From NCBI GenBank assembly GCA_032718475.1, contig JAUCBJ010006357.1, positions 1-53,747 of the forward strand: a stretch of 53,747 nt of DNA. Direction: 5' to 3'. This stretch comes from Nemertoderma westbladi (lineage: Eukaryota > Xenacoelomorpha > Nemertodermatida > Nemertodermatidae). Under the pieces are notes generated by a model. That model saw only the letters and a program-made list of their open reading frames with translations. It did no database searches and was not told the origin of the DNA. The translations under genes and the position numbers were made by a program. Below are positions 32,464 to 42,885 of this stretch, one piece after another; positions within the stretch are counted from its first letter, which is position 1; every line of letters starts with the position of its first letter.

Positions 32464-33687
32464 CTAGGATCGGCATGCTGCATTGCAGCTGCATTTTTAA
32501 GAATGCTGTGCCGGCTTGTCAACAAAATTGCACCGCCACAACTCCCTATCACCCATGACATTTGCTAGATCATCCGCATTTTCAAGGTCAGTGTCCTTTA
32601 AGATGCGTCTCAAGAAAGTCATGGGCTGTCCACCATGCTTATTCACTCCATGAGGCAGCCAAAGTACAAGATTATGCACTGGCTGGTCCTCACGGCGAAA
32701 GCAATGTCCTGCAAAGCGGAGGCGATTTTGTTCTAGTGTCAAGCTTGGGGGAACCAATGAGACACCTCCAATGTTATATAGTGTCTGGTTGGAGATGTGT
32801 GCATTGTACTTGACACAATGAACCCGGCGTAGCATTCTTGTGAATGTGCCATCCAAAGATTTGGTGTCCTCAGCAGTTAGAGCCCAGCATGGACTCCCGT
32901 AGAGGAGTACTGGAACTACTGCTGCTTTAAATAATCGGACCATAAGTTTCCGATTAATTCTCGGTGACTTCGAAATACTGGAAAGCCTATTCAAGGCTGC
33001 CCATGCCTTTCCCTTACGTATTCGAAGGTCCTCACCTGACTTCCGGATCCATGATCCCAGGTAACAGAAGTCGTCCACATGCTCAAGCATACCATCCTTT
33101 GAGCTTATGCTCATCCGATCAGAGACTTGCTGAGGACTTTCAAAGTTAACTGTCAAAATTTTGGTCTTTCTGGAGTTAATAAAAAGACCAACACTAGAAG
33201 CAGCATGTTCTAATGAGCTGATGAGCCGTTGGGCTCCCTCTAATGATTCTGAGAGTACTCCTAAGTCATTAGAAAAGTCTAGATCAGTTAGGTACTTGGC
33301 AGGATTTCCTCGACTTCTGGAGCCAGTAGGTGGAGTTATCATCACTCAATCATCATTATGATGATCTAAGGACATGCGTAGAACATAGTCAACCACAATA
33401 ATGAACAAGAATGGTGCACGTGTGTCTCCTTGGAGGACGCCCCATAACACTTCAAATGGTTCTGTGTCACCGTCAACAGTAGACACAAATGTTGTCGAAC
33501 CATCGCATACTGATCTGATTGCTGCAATAATTTCATCAGGAATCCCATATAATGAAAGTATGCTGAACATACGTGAGCGAGAGACTGAATCAAAGGCCTT
33601 GAAGAAGTCAACAAAGATAACAGCCAGATGCCTGTCTTTCTTTTTTGATAATTCTTCAATTATTTAATTAAATTTAATTTACATTAA
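32464..33687 (-). mobile_element. LINE-B copy 1: truncated non-LTR element
   Basis: A 1224-bp insertion flanked by the perfect 15-bp target duplication TAGGGAAAACCTCTA (32449-32463 and 33688-33702). Its 3' end is on the left (…GCCGATCCTAG in sense). Two RT frames are present: 33346-33659 with DSVSRSRMFSILSLYGIPDE (motif A region) and VLQGDTRAPFLFIIVVDYVLR (motif B), and 32497-33345 with YLTDLDFSNDLGVLSES (motif C, changed from the expected FADD) through the thumb to NFVDKPAQHS. One frameshift separates them. It is a clade distinct from LINE-A; I would not name it without a tree. Confidence 0.88.
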
Positions 33688-33942
33688 TAGGGAAAACCTC
33701 TAATTTAGTACTATGTGCAGTTAATAATATTTGCCGTATATCGGGTACCTTGAGATAGGGGGTGAAAATAATATTTAAATAAATACAACTTTTTGTGCTA
33801 ATCTATTAATGTAATTTACCAGTGTCTGTTTGTATATCTGTGTATTGTAATTATGTATTGTGTTCCTGTCATTTTATGGGCTGTTTGCCTGGATTAAACG
33901 AAACGAACGAACAAACTGTTACTTTGTAACAGTAAAGGGTTT

Positions 33943-34923
33943 AGATATTTGTTCACTAGTCACAGAGAGTACAGAAATTTGTTAGGGTAGTTTAGTGTAT
34001 TATTTACTGTTACTTTATAAATGTAAAGGGTTATTATTTTCAGTTCACAAATCATTTTGAAATACAGTAATTTGTTGGGCCGTTAGGGTAGATTATAATT
34101 GTAAAATTAGTAACTTAAAATTTATAGCTAGGTTTGTGAGAATTCAGTTTCGGCAAAAATTTATATAATAAAATTTCGAGTTTTAGTACCGGTATGTTGG
34201 ATAACCGCTTAAATATTTTATACCATCTGGAGATACATGGCAAGATGGAACTTCTGATGCTGGGGTTTGTGTGGGTCTACGGGTTCAGTTTGCAATCAGC
34301 AACGAGACTGTAGCCTAGGATGCACAGTATAGTCTTCCGGAATCTCACAGCGAACAAGGTTAGTTGTTCTGTTGGCACCAGTGTAATTGTGGAAGCAGTA
34401 AAAAATTACCGGTTGTTTGACTGCGAAACTGAACTCGATTTATTAGTTAGGATAGTTAGGTTTAGCCGGCCATGGTGTTTTGGATCACTCAGTTAGAGAG
34501 AGAGAGAGTGTCGCAACCTGAATGTGTAGCCACGCGCCAGTGGATACATATATAAAATTTAAAAATAAAATTAGGCTGATTTGAGCTATGTATATATAAT
34601 TAGAAATATTTTGGGTGACAAATTTATTTTTTGAATTTTTTGCATTAGATTCAAAATATTTTGGCGTCATACCGGTATTTCAATGCTGTATAATAGCTAT
34701 AGAGCTACATTTTGTTTAAATATTATACCGGTATTTACTGTAACTATATACAATTAAATTCATAATATTTTATATTGTGAATTAACATTTCGTATTTGAT
34801 ATTTCGAGACCAAATAAATTATTTTCACAAATAATTTATAAATTTAATAATAATTTCGATTAAATTAATATATATCTCGAAATTTTGTGAGATTATAGCC
34901 AGAAGGCAAGATGTACTTTAAAA
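33943..34923 (+). other. Probable LTR-B leader, continued
   Basis: AT-rich, without an open frame. It continues the sequence broken off at 18638. It holds short (GA)n at about 34493-34510 and several ACCGGT sites. I infer that it is the 5' leader of the gag relic that follows. Confidence 0.3.
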
Positions 34924-36325
34924 ATGAGTGTCTCAGAGAAGGAGGCACTAGAGGACAGCTATGAGACAGTGACTGGACTGCCAACTGATGACAGTGTCAA
35001 TATAACTGTTGACGACAATGCCAACTATGATGACGCAGCGAGTGATGCTGACGTAAGTGAACAGGAGGACGATGGTCCCAGTGGCAGTGAGGAGCACCCG
35101 GAGTTCCCGTAATAATCCCTCAAGTCCACCGAGTGTAAGTCAGGTAAGCTAGAGAGAGCAAGACATCGCGCTAAAGAAGAAACTCCGCACGCATGCCGGA
35201 CATATAACCCAGACGACGGACAAGGTAAGAAGGATGCTAGCCGACACTGGTAGCATCGAAAGAGAAGGTTTAATAGAACTTAGAAAGGGCTACAACTCAG
35301 CGCTCCTCAAGCAGACAGAAGAGCTAGCAGTTCTAGCAAAAAGGGCAGTGGACTCCCAGTTGAACGACATAGCGACGCAGGTATACGATAAGGCTTTAGC
35401 AATCTTATTGGAGCACCGCACATTGTCGGAGCAATTCCGACGGTTTAGGACGGAGAACTGGTTATTATGGGATTTGCAAGCTCAGGCTAATCGAGTCAGT
35501 GATGCAAAATTAAGAGATCTGGTGGAACTAGAAGGGACTCAAGACAAAGAGGAGCGCAGATACCAGAGAGAAGTCACAAATTGGCTGATACAGAGTAGAG
35601 TAGTAGTACCAGGTGAGGTGATGCCGACGACGGAGAATATCAAGCAGAGGCCGCTAACTCCGCCCGACAATGCATCCAGAAACAGTGGAGACTCACAGGT
35701 TAGTTATGCACAAGGAAATGTCATATGCGCTAGATCCCTTGTTTCTCACAACTCCGCAGAAGAAAGGAGATGCCGATTAGACGAACAACAAAAGGACATT
35801 TTTCGTGCGGCGGAGGCAAGGAAGGAAGCCAAATGAGAAAAGGAGCGCCGCTGCAGAGTGGACGCGAAGCTGCAAGAGTTGGAGGACATAAATAAGCGTG
35901 AGCAACTCGAACGCGAAGCAAAGGAACGCGAACACCAACTCGAATGCGAACGAATGTAAAGAATGTGAACTTCAACTCGAACGCGAATGCAAAGAACGCA
36001 AACTCCAACTCGAATGCGAAGTAAAGGAACGCGAACTTCAATTTGAATGTGAGCGCAAAGAACATGAATTTCAACTCGAACACGAACGTAAGGAATGTGA
36101 ACTCGAGATTGAGAGATGAGATGATTATTATACGAAGAGACGTCGCCATTGGAGGAAGAAAGCACAGCTAGAATTGCAAGGGAGGCAGAACAACGGAAGC
36201 TAGATCAATTAGAAAGCGCATGTTTAGATTTAGAGAGTGAAGAACAAACAAGGAAGGCAAATGAAATTGCTGAAAGGGGGATGCGAATGATCGAAGAATG
36301 TGGGGCGAGTGTAGGTACCAAGTTG
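34924..36325 (+). pseudogene. LTR-B gag-like relic
   Basis: The first frame (34924-35112) starts with an ATG and encodes a short acidic segment (EQEDDGPSGSEEHPEF). A second frame (35234-35836) encodes a helical region (LRKGYNSALLKQTEELAVLA, then LAILLEHRTLSEQFRRFRTE). A third (about 35898-36119) is a coiled coil of CERKE/LERE repeats. A fourth (36149-36325) is a further helix. The layout resembles Gag-like proteins of BEL/Pao or Gypsy elements and the LTR-A 5' ORF. Stops and frameshifts make it dead. It ends where LINE-B copy 2 begins, and no protease or RT follows. Confidence 0.5.
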
Positions 36326-36327
36326 CG

Positions 36328-36890
36328 AGGCGGAAAGGCATGGGCAGCCTTGAATAGGCTTTCCAGGATTTGGAAGTCACCGAGAATTAATCAGAAACTT
36401 AAGGTCCTGTTATTTAGAGCAGCAGTAGTTCCAGTACTCCTTTATGGGAATCCATGCTGGGCTCTAACTGCTGAGGACACCAAATCTCTGGACGGCACAT
36501 TCACAAGAATGCTACGCCGGGTTCATTGTGTCAAGTTCAATGCACACATCTCCAACCAGACACTATATAACATTGGAGGTGTCTCATTGGTTCCCCCAAG
36601 CTTGACACTAGAACAAAATCGCCTCTGCTTTGCAGGACATTGATTTCGCCGTGAGGACCAGCCAGTGCATAATCTTGTACTTTGGCAGCCTCATGGAGTG
36701 AATAAGCATGGTGGACAGCCCATGACTTTCTTGAGACGCATCCTAAAGGACACTGGCCTTGAAGATGCGGATGATCTAGCAAATGTCATGGGTGATAGGG
36801 AGTTGTGGCAGTGCAATTTTGTCGATAAGCCGGCACAGCATTCTTAAAAATGCAGCTGCAATGCAGCATGCCGATCCTAGTAGTATACAT
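36328..36890 (+). mobile_element. LINE-B copy 2: 3' fragment
   Basis: A 5'-truncated copy starting at GKAWAALNRLS, with the same thumb and C-terminus as 32497-33050 (LLYGNPCWALTAEDTKSLDG, then GGVSLVPPSLTLEQNRL), one in-frame TGA after CFAGH (36641-36643), and the same end NFVDKPAQHS. The 3' UTR ends GCCGATCCTAGTAGTA. It is joined directly to the LTR-B gag relic. Confidence 0.85.
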
Positions 36891-37565
36891 CCATTGACTG
36901 AAGTGCTTCAAAGCGGTTTTGAACTTCTACTGTATAAGCATCCTTTACTGCATTGTCAGTTCTGAGTTTCTCCCAGTCATAGTTGATATGCTTGCTTGTC
37001 CTGGGTTTGCTGGCTCTCAAACTGAGTCTGATCTCTGCAGTCACAATTCTGTGGTCCGAACCAATTAGGTTGAACGAGCTGTATGCCTCGCAGTTGATCA
37101 TGCTGTTTCTCCACTTTTTGTTTATCCAGTTGTAATGTAGTTGATGAAGATGTAATCCAGTTGTGCTTTGGTTTCATTAGGGTATTGAAAGGTCCATAGC
37201 TTCCTCTTACTCTTTTCGAATGTGGTGTTTGTTGGTATCAATTCATATTCTTCCATTAGGTCTAAAAGTTAAGTACCCATTTCTATTAGAACTGGTGTTA
37301 TATGTGTAATTACTGTTGTCTTGGGATTCCCCTCAAATGTTGCTATCATAACCCTGGAATTTATAGATTCGATGTTGTTTAGGGACTTAAGTGCAAATGG
37401 ACTTAGCAGAATTCCTACTCCTCCAATTGATGTATTGGCCGAATTTCTTATTGCTGAGCTTGTTACTAACGTCCACCCATTTCCGATGTCATTGTTGGCA
37501 TACCCTCATTGTTGACATTGTTCCAATGACATTGCTGTCATTTGATCCCTATATCTGTCCATATG
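36891..37565 (-). pseudogene. Inverted LINE endonuclease fragment
   Basis: On the minus strand, over several frames: VGVGILLSPFALKSLNNIES then MIATFEGNPKTTVI (endonuclease core, about 37320-37430), LMEEYELIPTNTTFEK (about 37200-37260), KAQLDYIF, WRNSMINCEAYSSFNLIGSD with HRIVTAEIRLSLRA (the SDH catalytic motif), and a linker ending NRFEALQSM near 36900. It is the AP-endonuclease part and linker of a non-LTR element, possibly LINE-B itself. It abuts the 3' tail of LINE-B copy 2 head-on, which ordinary target-primed insertion does not produce. Confidence 0.75.
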
Positions 37566-37829
37566 TTAATCTCCCTAAAGGTATAAAATATACACATCTA
37601 CCCACAAGAAGAAATTATTGCCATTAACATAAAAGCTGCATAGGTGTGTGTACCCGTACCCGTACCCACCCCCCCCCCCCCCCCCCCCTCCCTCCTCCCC
37701 CCTCCCCTTAGCCTTCAACCGATGTCAGTTGTCCTAAATTTATATTCCGATGCAGTGCATTATTCTTGAGATAATTAATCTATTTTGCTGCCCAGAATAA
37801 ATGGACTAGACACAGCCGGAGACTTTCTT
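37566..37829. repeat. (CCCGTA)n and poly-C/CT stretch
   Basis: CCGTACCCGTACCC repeats (about 37651-37667) run into a long poly-C tract and CCTCC repeats to about 37708. The rest is unique sequence. Confidence 0.8.
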
Positions 37830-37834
37830 TTTTA

Positions 37835-38012
37835 ATTAAGGGGCGCGCGACAAGAAGCTCCGTTAGTGCTAACGGCGCCGTTAACTAAAATTGTAAGTGA
37901 CACAAAACCTCCGTTAAATTATCGGCGGCTTTAACTAACGGAAGCCATCGTCTCGAAGCTCCGTTACACTAACCGAGGTTAAGGTCTCCGTTACGGTAAT
38001 TTACACGATGAG
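37835..38012. repeat. Cluster of inverted CCGTTA motifs
   Basis: CTCCGTTA or CCGTTAA occurs at least six times in about 170 bp, interleaved with TAACGG in the opposite orientation (CCGTTAGTGCTAACGG, TTAACTAACGG). This gives several short hairpins. It could be a decayed inverted-repeat element. Confidence 0.5.
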
Positions 38013-38254
38013 CCAGAAGGCACGTTTGATTAAGGTTCCATTAAGTAACATTTTTTATTGATTTGTATGGAATTAATTTCGCACTACCAAATTGCCAGGG
38101 TGACATATTTTCCAGTTTTATATCACAGTGGGACATTTACGCCATACATTTTACTATGTAGGTCCAGTATATCCAGTATGTCACAGCGTCATTCTAAATA
38201 TAATTACATGACGTCATTTGAATATACACTAACTATTTTATAATGCTAAAACGT

Positions 38255-38332
38255 ACAAGATTGAAATAGGTCAGAATCGAACCAGCTTCCTTTACATTCA
38301 TAACCCAACGCGTTATCCACTACGCTAAATTA
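38255..38332 (-). repeat. tRNA-derived (SINE-like) head
   Basis: On the minus strand TAGCGTAGTGGATAACGCG fits an A box and D-arm, and GGTTCGATTCT fits a B box and T-arm. The acceptor ends do not pair, so it is not a working tRNA. Confidence 0.55.
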
Positions 38333-38440
38333 ACACAGAAGAAAGTGTGTATAATTAACATGTCATACTCTCATGTTTGAAGATTTTTCTAGAATGTTTA
38401 ACACTATTAGTACCGGGCTATAAAATGTTGTACAAATACC

Positions 38441-38460
38441 GGGGGGGGGGGGGGGGGGGG
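38441..38460. repeat. Poly-G tract (20 G)
   Basis: Uninterrupted run of 20 G. Confidence 0.9.
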
Positions 38461-38689
38461 CAGTCAGATTGACAATTGTTATCCTCTTCGTAGGAAAACA
38501 TATGAAAAACATATGAAAAAAAACAAGTAATCAGCACATTTCAATTACAACACAAAATGTTTAATTCACTTATACGATGCTATAAATGCAGATTTTAGGT
38601 TTTTTGAGGCGCTTTTTCTAATGGAATACATTTCTAATTTGCCAGATCAAGGCTAATCGTATTTTTCGGCGTAATATGGCAAATTTTGG

Positions 38690-39350
38690 TGCTAGCACCA
38701 AATTTCGTACCCATCACCAAAAAGTACAAGTTTGATTTTATGTCGAGTTCTTATGTTTAGGTTTTATGAATTTAGTTTGAGTTTTTATTGATTCTATCGG
38801 ATTCAGGACCCTCATAATCCGATATAACTCAAGAAACAAGATAACACTTAGTATTGATCAATTAGCTTATTTTCAAAAATTTGGTGCAAAACAACAATTT
38901 TCACCCACAGGCGAAAAATACAAGTTTGAAAACTCTTATGAAATTTTTACTGATTCCATTGAATTCAGAACCCTCACAAACCCGTATAACGCAAGAAACA
39001 AGATGACACAATCAATTGATATATTTGATGGTTTTCAAATCATCTCAATCATATCAAATTCATTTTCCACTCACTTCCCAAAAATACGAGTTTGATATGT
39101 CTAGTTAGATTTAATTATTTATTCCATTGAATTCAGAACCGCCATAAACCTATAAAACGCGAGAAATAAGTTGTCACAAACAATTGAACTATTGAATGGA
39201 TTTTCAAAATTTCGTGCTGGCAACAAATTTTGCTCACAGCACCGAAAAATAGAAGTTTGAAACGCCTGGTGCAACTCGTATATATTCAATCGAAACCAGA
39301 ACCCAAAAAAACCCACTATTGCGCAAAAAACAGGTTCAAATAATCCGTTT
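38690..39350. repeat. Diverged tandem repeat of about 180 bp, about four copies
   Basis: Each copy contains, in order, a CACC(A/G)AAAAA-TACAAGTTTGA block, a TTCAGAACC(C)TCATAA block, a CGCAAGAAACAAGATGACAC block, an ATTGAT stretch, and a TTTTCAAAATTT block followed by GGTGC or GCTGGC. Copies start near 38695, 38880, 39055 and 39220. They are old and diverged by perhaps 25-35 percent by eye. No open frame persists through them. Confidence 0.7.
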
Positions 39351-39950
39351 CAGAGTTATATATAACAATAAAACCACGGGGGAGGGTCATATTTACCCCC
39401 CCTCCCCCCACACGGGTTTAATAGGATTAAGTGCATAACTACAAATAATTCCCCAAAAATAAATAAAATTAGATTCGCCATTTTGTTCATAATTAGCACA
39501 TTAAAGCTTTTGTGGCCCTCGTTCTATTATTTCCCTCGCTGTCACTCGGGAAACAAAATCACTCGTGCCGTAACGCTATAAAGTGTTATTTTATGAACAA
39601 TGACGTACCCGGTATATAGTTAATATTCTACATAACTTAAATGCATTCTGGAAAACTAATTTTTATAGCTTTCATAGTATTTAGAACTTGAATTCACGTC
39701 CAGTGTATAACATTCAATCCTCTGCTCATTATCCAAGTCATATTTGTTGGTAGCTCTAATTCAACAATGTGGCGCGTTGAAGCTGATGGATATTATTAGA
39801 TGTGCAATCACGACTGTTCCGTCATCGGCTAGACCCTTTCAGCCATATTCGACCTACGGAATTTTACGAACATTGCAGGTTCTGAAAAGATGTGGCGACA
39901 AAAATTTGTGCGACAGATTCCAGTGTCGACTTATTAAATCAAAATTCCAG
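39351..39950. other. Unique sequence, nothing recognised
   Basis: AT-rich with a G-rich and C-rich patch at 39378-39412. No supported gene. Confidence 0.5.
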
Positions 39951-39954
39951 CAGC

Positions 39955-40300
39955 TTGATCTAGTGGTGACATTCCTGGGCTTCCAATTAGGAAGCCTGGG
40001 TTCGATCCCTAGATGGGGGCAGCACTGTTTGGGCACAGTGCTATAAATGTTGCAGCCTATCCCAACCCTGACTTAAATCCTTGACTCGTAGATAAGTTGG
40101 AACCAAGGTTAGTTGGGAAACAGGGTGGATGGGTTTACTGTGGAAGATCACCCATGGTGGTGAACAGGCCTTCCTAAAGGAGCCTAAAAGATTCTCACAT
40201 TCAAACATTCATTCACATTCAATTGGCTATAAACTATAAACTCGACGTCATTGAGGAGACGTTCAAGTAAACCAAAAAACCAAAACCAAAACCAAAAAAA
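39955..40300 (+). repeat. SINE with tRNA-like head and A-rich tail
   Basis: The head (39958-40020) has TCTAGTGGTGACATTCCTGG (A box/D-arm) and GGGTTCGATCCCTAG (B box/T-arm). A body of about 230 bp follows, containing TTACTGTGGAAGATCACCC and GGAGCCTAAAAGATTCTCAC. It ends with repeated CCAAAACCAAAACCAAAAAAA. A related body fragment lies at 11268-11365. Confidence 0.7.
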
Positions 40301-40512
40301 GTTGCGGATAATCTCGCGAAAGTCATTGGGAGAGTTGTGGCGGTGCCACTTTGTTGATAAGCCGGCATAGCATTCTTAATGCATGTTAGCATTGGGCTTG
40401 CCAGTTGTGGATTACATGGTGGGGAGAAAATGTTTTTTGTTAAGCTGGCTGGCCTAGCATCTCAATGTGCAGTTTCATTAATGCAGCAGGCCGATTATAG
40501 TAGTAGTAGTTG
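40301..40512 (+). mobile_element. LINE-B copy 3: 3' end only
   Basis: Starts GTTGCGGATAATCTCGCGAA, similar to 36767-36790, and continues through TTGATAAGCCGGCATAGCAT to AGCAGGCCGATTATAGTAGT and a (TAG)n tail. It contains only the last codons and the 3' UTR. It directly follows the A-rich tail of the SINE. Confidence 0.75.
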
Positions 40513-41474
40513 AATATCCTATATACCCTATTGTAAAACCCTCGGCTAACGGTAAGTTTCCCAAAATTTCTAACGGACGTCTTGACCCAACCCAAACACA
40601 ATACAATAATAATAGGACACATCCTGATTTGCGTCAAATGGAATATTATTTCATTATGGTGGTACTAACTAGTTTGTGGCCAGAGATTATATCACCTTTA
40701 AGCCTTCCACGTATCCCAAATGTCACGTACCATTACAAATCTTGCTCATTAAATGATATCAAATGACTTGCTTTCAATCATGGTTTTCGACGTCACATAA
40801 ATCCATTGATTAGTGCAGCACAAACGCTTTTTACTGTAACGAGAGATCCATGGGGTGATAACATTCAACTTGGGATGGGGTATGACTGAATTTCTGTTCT
40901 GATTTCCTATTTTAGCTATTATACAGCTAGCTGTAAATCTTAATTGAATTGAATAGGTTTGTTTATCATTCATTGCCTTAGCTAAGGGATCTTTTTATTG
41001 TTATTAATTGAAGAAATATTTTCTCTCTTACACTCTCCGGTTCCGCATTTCAATAAGGTACAAAGGCCAGCACTCCCTTATCATGTAAATTACCCATAAT
41101 ACTATTAATTCGTGCATTGGATTGGGGGGGTTACCATTGTGGGGTGGCAATCTAAGATTCAACAAATATAAATACAAGGGCAAAGCTCAGTGAATCTCCA
41201 TTCTCTGTATTTGAAGGTATCGATTTTGCGATTATTATTTTCGAATAAAACTTGTAAATTTACTTTGCAAATAAGGAATTAATTTTAGTGTAGCAATATC
41301 CGAGTGGATACATCGCCTGAACTGCAATCACAATAGTTTTTTGTGGAAAAGGTTCTATTCCGATAGAACGCTGTCGAAATGTCGTATTGTTTTGTCCCAA
41401 TGTAAGACACTTTTAGATTAACTATCGCACACCCTGCGGTGCAATCAATAGGAACCTAGCTTCTGATGGGATGT
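40513..41474. other. Unique sequence, nothing recognised
   Basis: No supported gene or repeat. Confidence 0.5.
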
Positions 41475-41810
41475 AAAAAGCCGGTCGACCACGGCTGCGC
41501 TTTCCATGTGTTGGTCGCCAGAATAGTAGCTATGGTATGACCTTGCCTTTGTTTCTCCCACTCGATTAACAGTCTGTGTTCACGTAGATTAGCAGATACT
41601 GGTGGTATTATACCATAAAGCTCCCGTATCAAGTCCCGTATCCCTTTAAAGATTGCCTATTTATTGTCATAGCCAGTCATACAAGGCTGCGCTTTCTTTG
41701 TGTTGGTTGCCAGATAAGTAGCTTTACCTTTACTTCTCCCACTCAAATAACATTCTATGTTGACGTAGATTAGCATATACTGGTGGTATTGTACAAAAAC
41801 ACAGCATTTA
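41475..41810. repeat. Two diverged copies of a unit of about 140 bp
   Basis: GGCTGCGCTTTC, TGTGTTGGT(C/T)GCCAGA, TAGTAGCT or AAGTAGCT, TTCTCCCACTC, CACGTAGATTAGCA and TACTGGTGGTATT occur in the same order at about 41492-41613 and 41690-41795. It is an old tandem or dispersed duplication. Not coding. Confidence 0.65.
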
Positions 41811-42131
41811 TCATGTGTTGAGTCCAGCTGAAGGTTAGGGCTGCCCTTCGTGTATCAACCATCAATTCGTTATTCAAGTGATTTCGTCAGTGTCCAAGTC
41901 TCACCCCCGCCCGTATTAAAGTACACTTTCAACTGAGCCTCAAAATAACTTAGTCTTCAGGTGCCTGGAGAGATCTGATTTCCAAAAGGTATCCATTACG
42001 TTATGATAACATTTCAGACAAATTCCAGCAAAAAAATTTATTTGTTGACATTATAATCGCAATATGTTACACTTTTGGATTACAAACTACATAATACTTG
42101 TTGCCATGTCCCTGTGTTCTGACAGTGTTCT

Positions 42132-42885
42132 GAACGTAGTATATTTATTTTCTCCGACTCTCTACATTCGTTCTTGTAATAAACCTCTCGGATGAGCACA
42201 CTGTAAAGTGGATTTTACACACAAGTATGTACCGGGTGTTCCATAATGATTGCCCCCCCCCCCCCCCCCGGCCAGCCAAAACTCCCAGACATGCACCTTA
42301 GTGTAATATATCATTCTAAAGAGAATTTAATTCTGAGCTTGCATGCAAAAATTTAGGGTCCAATAAAAAAGTATAAAAATTTTATAGGCTATCCTTTAAA
42401 TCTTACTTTTCCTTATTTTTTATTTAATCATAATTAAAAAAATATAATTTATCCAGCGTTAGTCATCAGCTTTACAGCCATGATTCCCCTTTGCGGCACG
42501 GGGAGCTCGAACGTAGTATATTTATTTTCTCCGACTCTCTACATTCGTTCTTGTAATAAACCTCTCGGATGAGCACACTGTAAAGTGGATTTTACACACA
42601 AGTATGTACCGGGTGTACCATAATGATTCCCCCCCCCCCCCCTGGCCAGCCAAAACTCCCAGACATGCACCTTAGTGTAATATATCATTCTAAAGAGAAT
42701 TTAATTCTGAGCTTGCATGCAAAAATTTAGGGTCCAATAAAAAAGTATAAAAATTTTATAGGCTATCCTTTAAATCTTACTTTTCCTTATTTTTTATTTA
42801 ATCACAATTAAAAAAATATAATTTATCCAGCGTTAGTCATCAGCTTTACAGCCATGATTCCCCTTTGCGGCACGGGGAGCTCCTC
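42132..42885. repeat. 377-bp direct tandem duplication
   Basis: GAACGTAGTATATTTATTTT to CGGCACGGGGAGCTC occurs twice in tandem (42132-42508 and 42509-42885), nearly identical apart from poly-C length (17 against 14) and a few bases. It includes the left end of the inverted-repeat element plus about 100 bp of its flank, so it arose after that insertion. Confidence 0.92.

Larger units (their letters stand above)
18654..33927 (+). mobile_element. LINE-A copy 2, split by three later insertions
   Basis: A 5'-truncated LINE-A flanked by the 15-bp direct repeat AACAGTAAAGGGTTT at 18639-18653 and 33928-33942. It consists of endonuclease (18666-19375), linker (30432-30480 and 30843-31170), RT (31245-32448) and 3' UTR (33703-33927). 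The 3' UTR resembles that of copy 1 (CTGTTTGTATAT, then TTTTATGGGC and GCCTG followed by TAAA). It is interrupted by LTR-A at 19376-30426, LINE-C at 30488-30835 and LINE-B at 32464-33687. Frameshifts, a TAG at 31572 and YADE in place of YADD show it is dead. Confidence 0.8.

Noticed and set aside
38255-38332. Functional tRNA gene on the minus strand
   Set aside because: A and B boxes are present but the acceptor stem does not pair and the anticodon arm is not convincing; it is more likely a SINE head. The same applies to 4322-4400, 6415-6480 and 39958-40020.
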